A DNA stretch of 64,000 nucleotides from Alkalimonas collagenimarina (lineage in GTDB: Bacteria > Pseudomonadota > Gammaproteobacteria > Enterobacterales > Alteromonadaceae), in assembly GCF_030717845.1 (NCBI RefSeq), contig NZ_JAUZVZ010000012.1, forward strand, positions 56,455 through 120,454, read 5' to 3'. Positions 63,967 through 64,000 of this stretch are shown one piece after another (position 1 is the first letter of the stretch; every line of letters begins with the position of its first letter). Both the position numbers and the translations under genes were made by a program. The notes beneath the pieces were generated by a model, which did no database searches, was not told the DNA's origin, and worked only from the letters and a program-made list of their open reading frames with translations.

Positions 63967-64000
63967 TTCCCGTATACTGAATAAAAAAGGCCCAAATTGG

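Overview
The window looks like a chromosomal segment of a gammaproteobacterium of the Alteromonadales/Chromatiaceae type (Rheinheimera or Alishewanella-like). This is an inference from gene content (glrK-qseG-glrR, darP, rsd, slyX-yheV-yheS, sthA, leuABCD with a leader peptide, Fur-type iron uptake) and not from a marker gene. No rRNA, tRNA, CRISPR array, transposase or integrase gene was seen.

Layout. 0-11 kb: end of an S10 peptidase, yqaA-mepM, fumC, a pyroglutamyl-peptidase-like protein with a Cys-to-Ser swap, an amidohydrolase, an HPF-type ribosome factor, a SpoU rRNA methylase, a soluble PAS chemoreceptor, cysM. 11-18 kb: porin plus BCCT transporter, an eight-unit REP hairpin array, a CNMP/CBS/DUF294 regulator with a DnaQ-like exonuclease, elaA. 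18-25 kb: two iron-uptake loci, each with a TonB receptor behind a near-consensus Fur box. 25-30 kb: a 2OG-Fe(II) oxygenase, thioesterase, Ca/Na antiporter, gamma-glutamyltransferase, histone-deacetylase-like hydrolase.

30.2-34.95 kb is the accessory region. It holds a putative membrane-acting toxin with a coupled three-helix immunity candidate, a broken 3' copy of the neighbouring deacetylase gene, a decayed RelBE-type toxin-antitoxin pair, an intact BrnT/BrnA pair, a stand-alone SIR2-like protein (candidate antiphage effector) and a winged-helix/transmembrane protein. Two attC-like structures bracket the SIR2-like gene, so part of this region may be a cluster of integron cassettes without an integrase.

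35-50 kb: thioesterase, DUF2288, the GlrK-QseG-GlrR two-component operon, and leuABCD with a promoter, a leucine-rich leader peptide and mutually exclusive terminator/antiterminator pairings. Then a REP pair, two tandem TonB-domain lipoproteins with an alpha/beta-hydrolase lipoprotein, and DUF3667. 50-64 kb: sthA, hemE, a candidate small RNA, nudC, rsd, an FKBP isomerase, a WD40 lipoprotein overlapping slyX, yheV, yheS, small membrane proteins, a CBS protein, pmbA facing darP, and two PH-domain membrane proteins.

Most genes are housekeeping. The items most worth following are the 30-35 kb conflict island with its ribosome-site-masking hairpin and attC-like sites, the leu attenuator, the sRNA candidate at 51.87 kb, the Ser-for-Cys peptidase, and the REP array.
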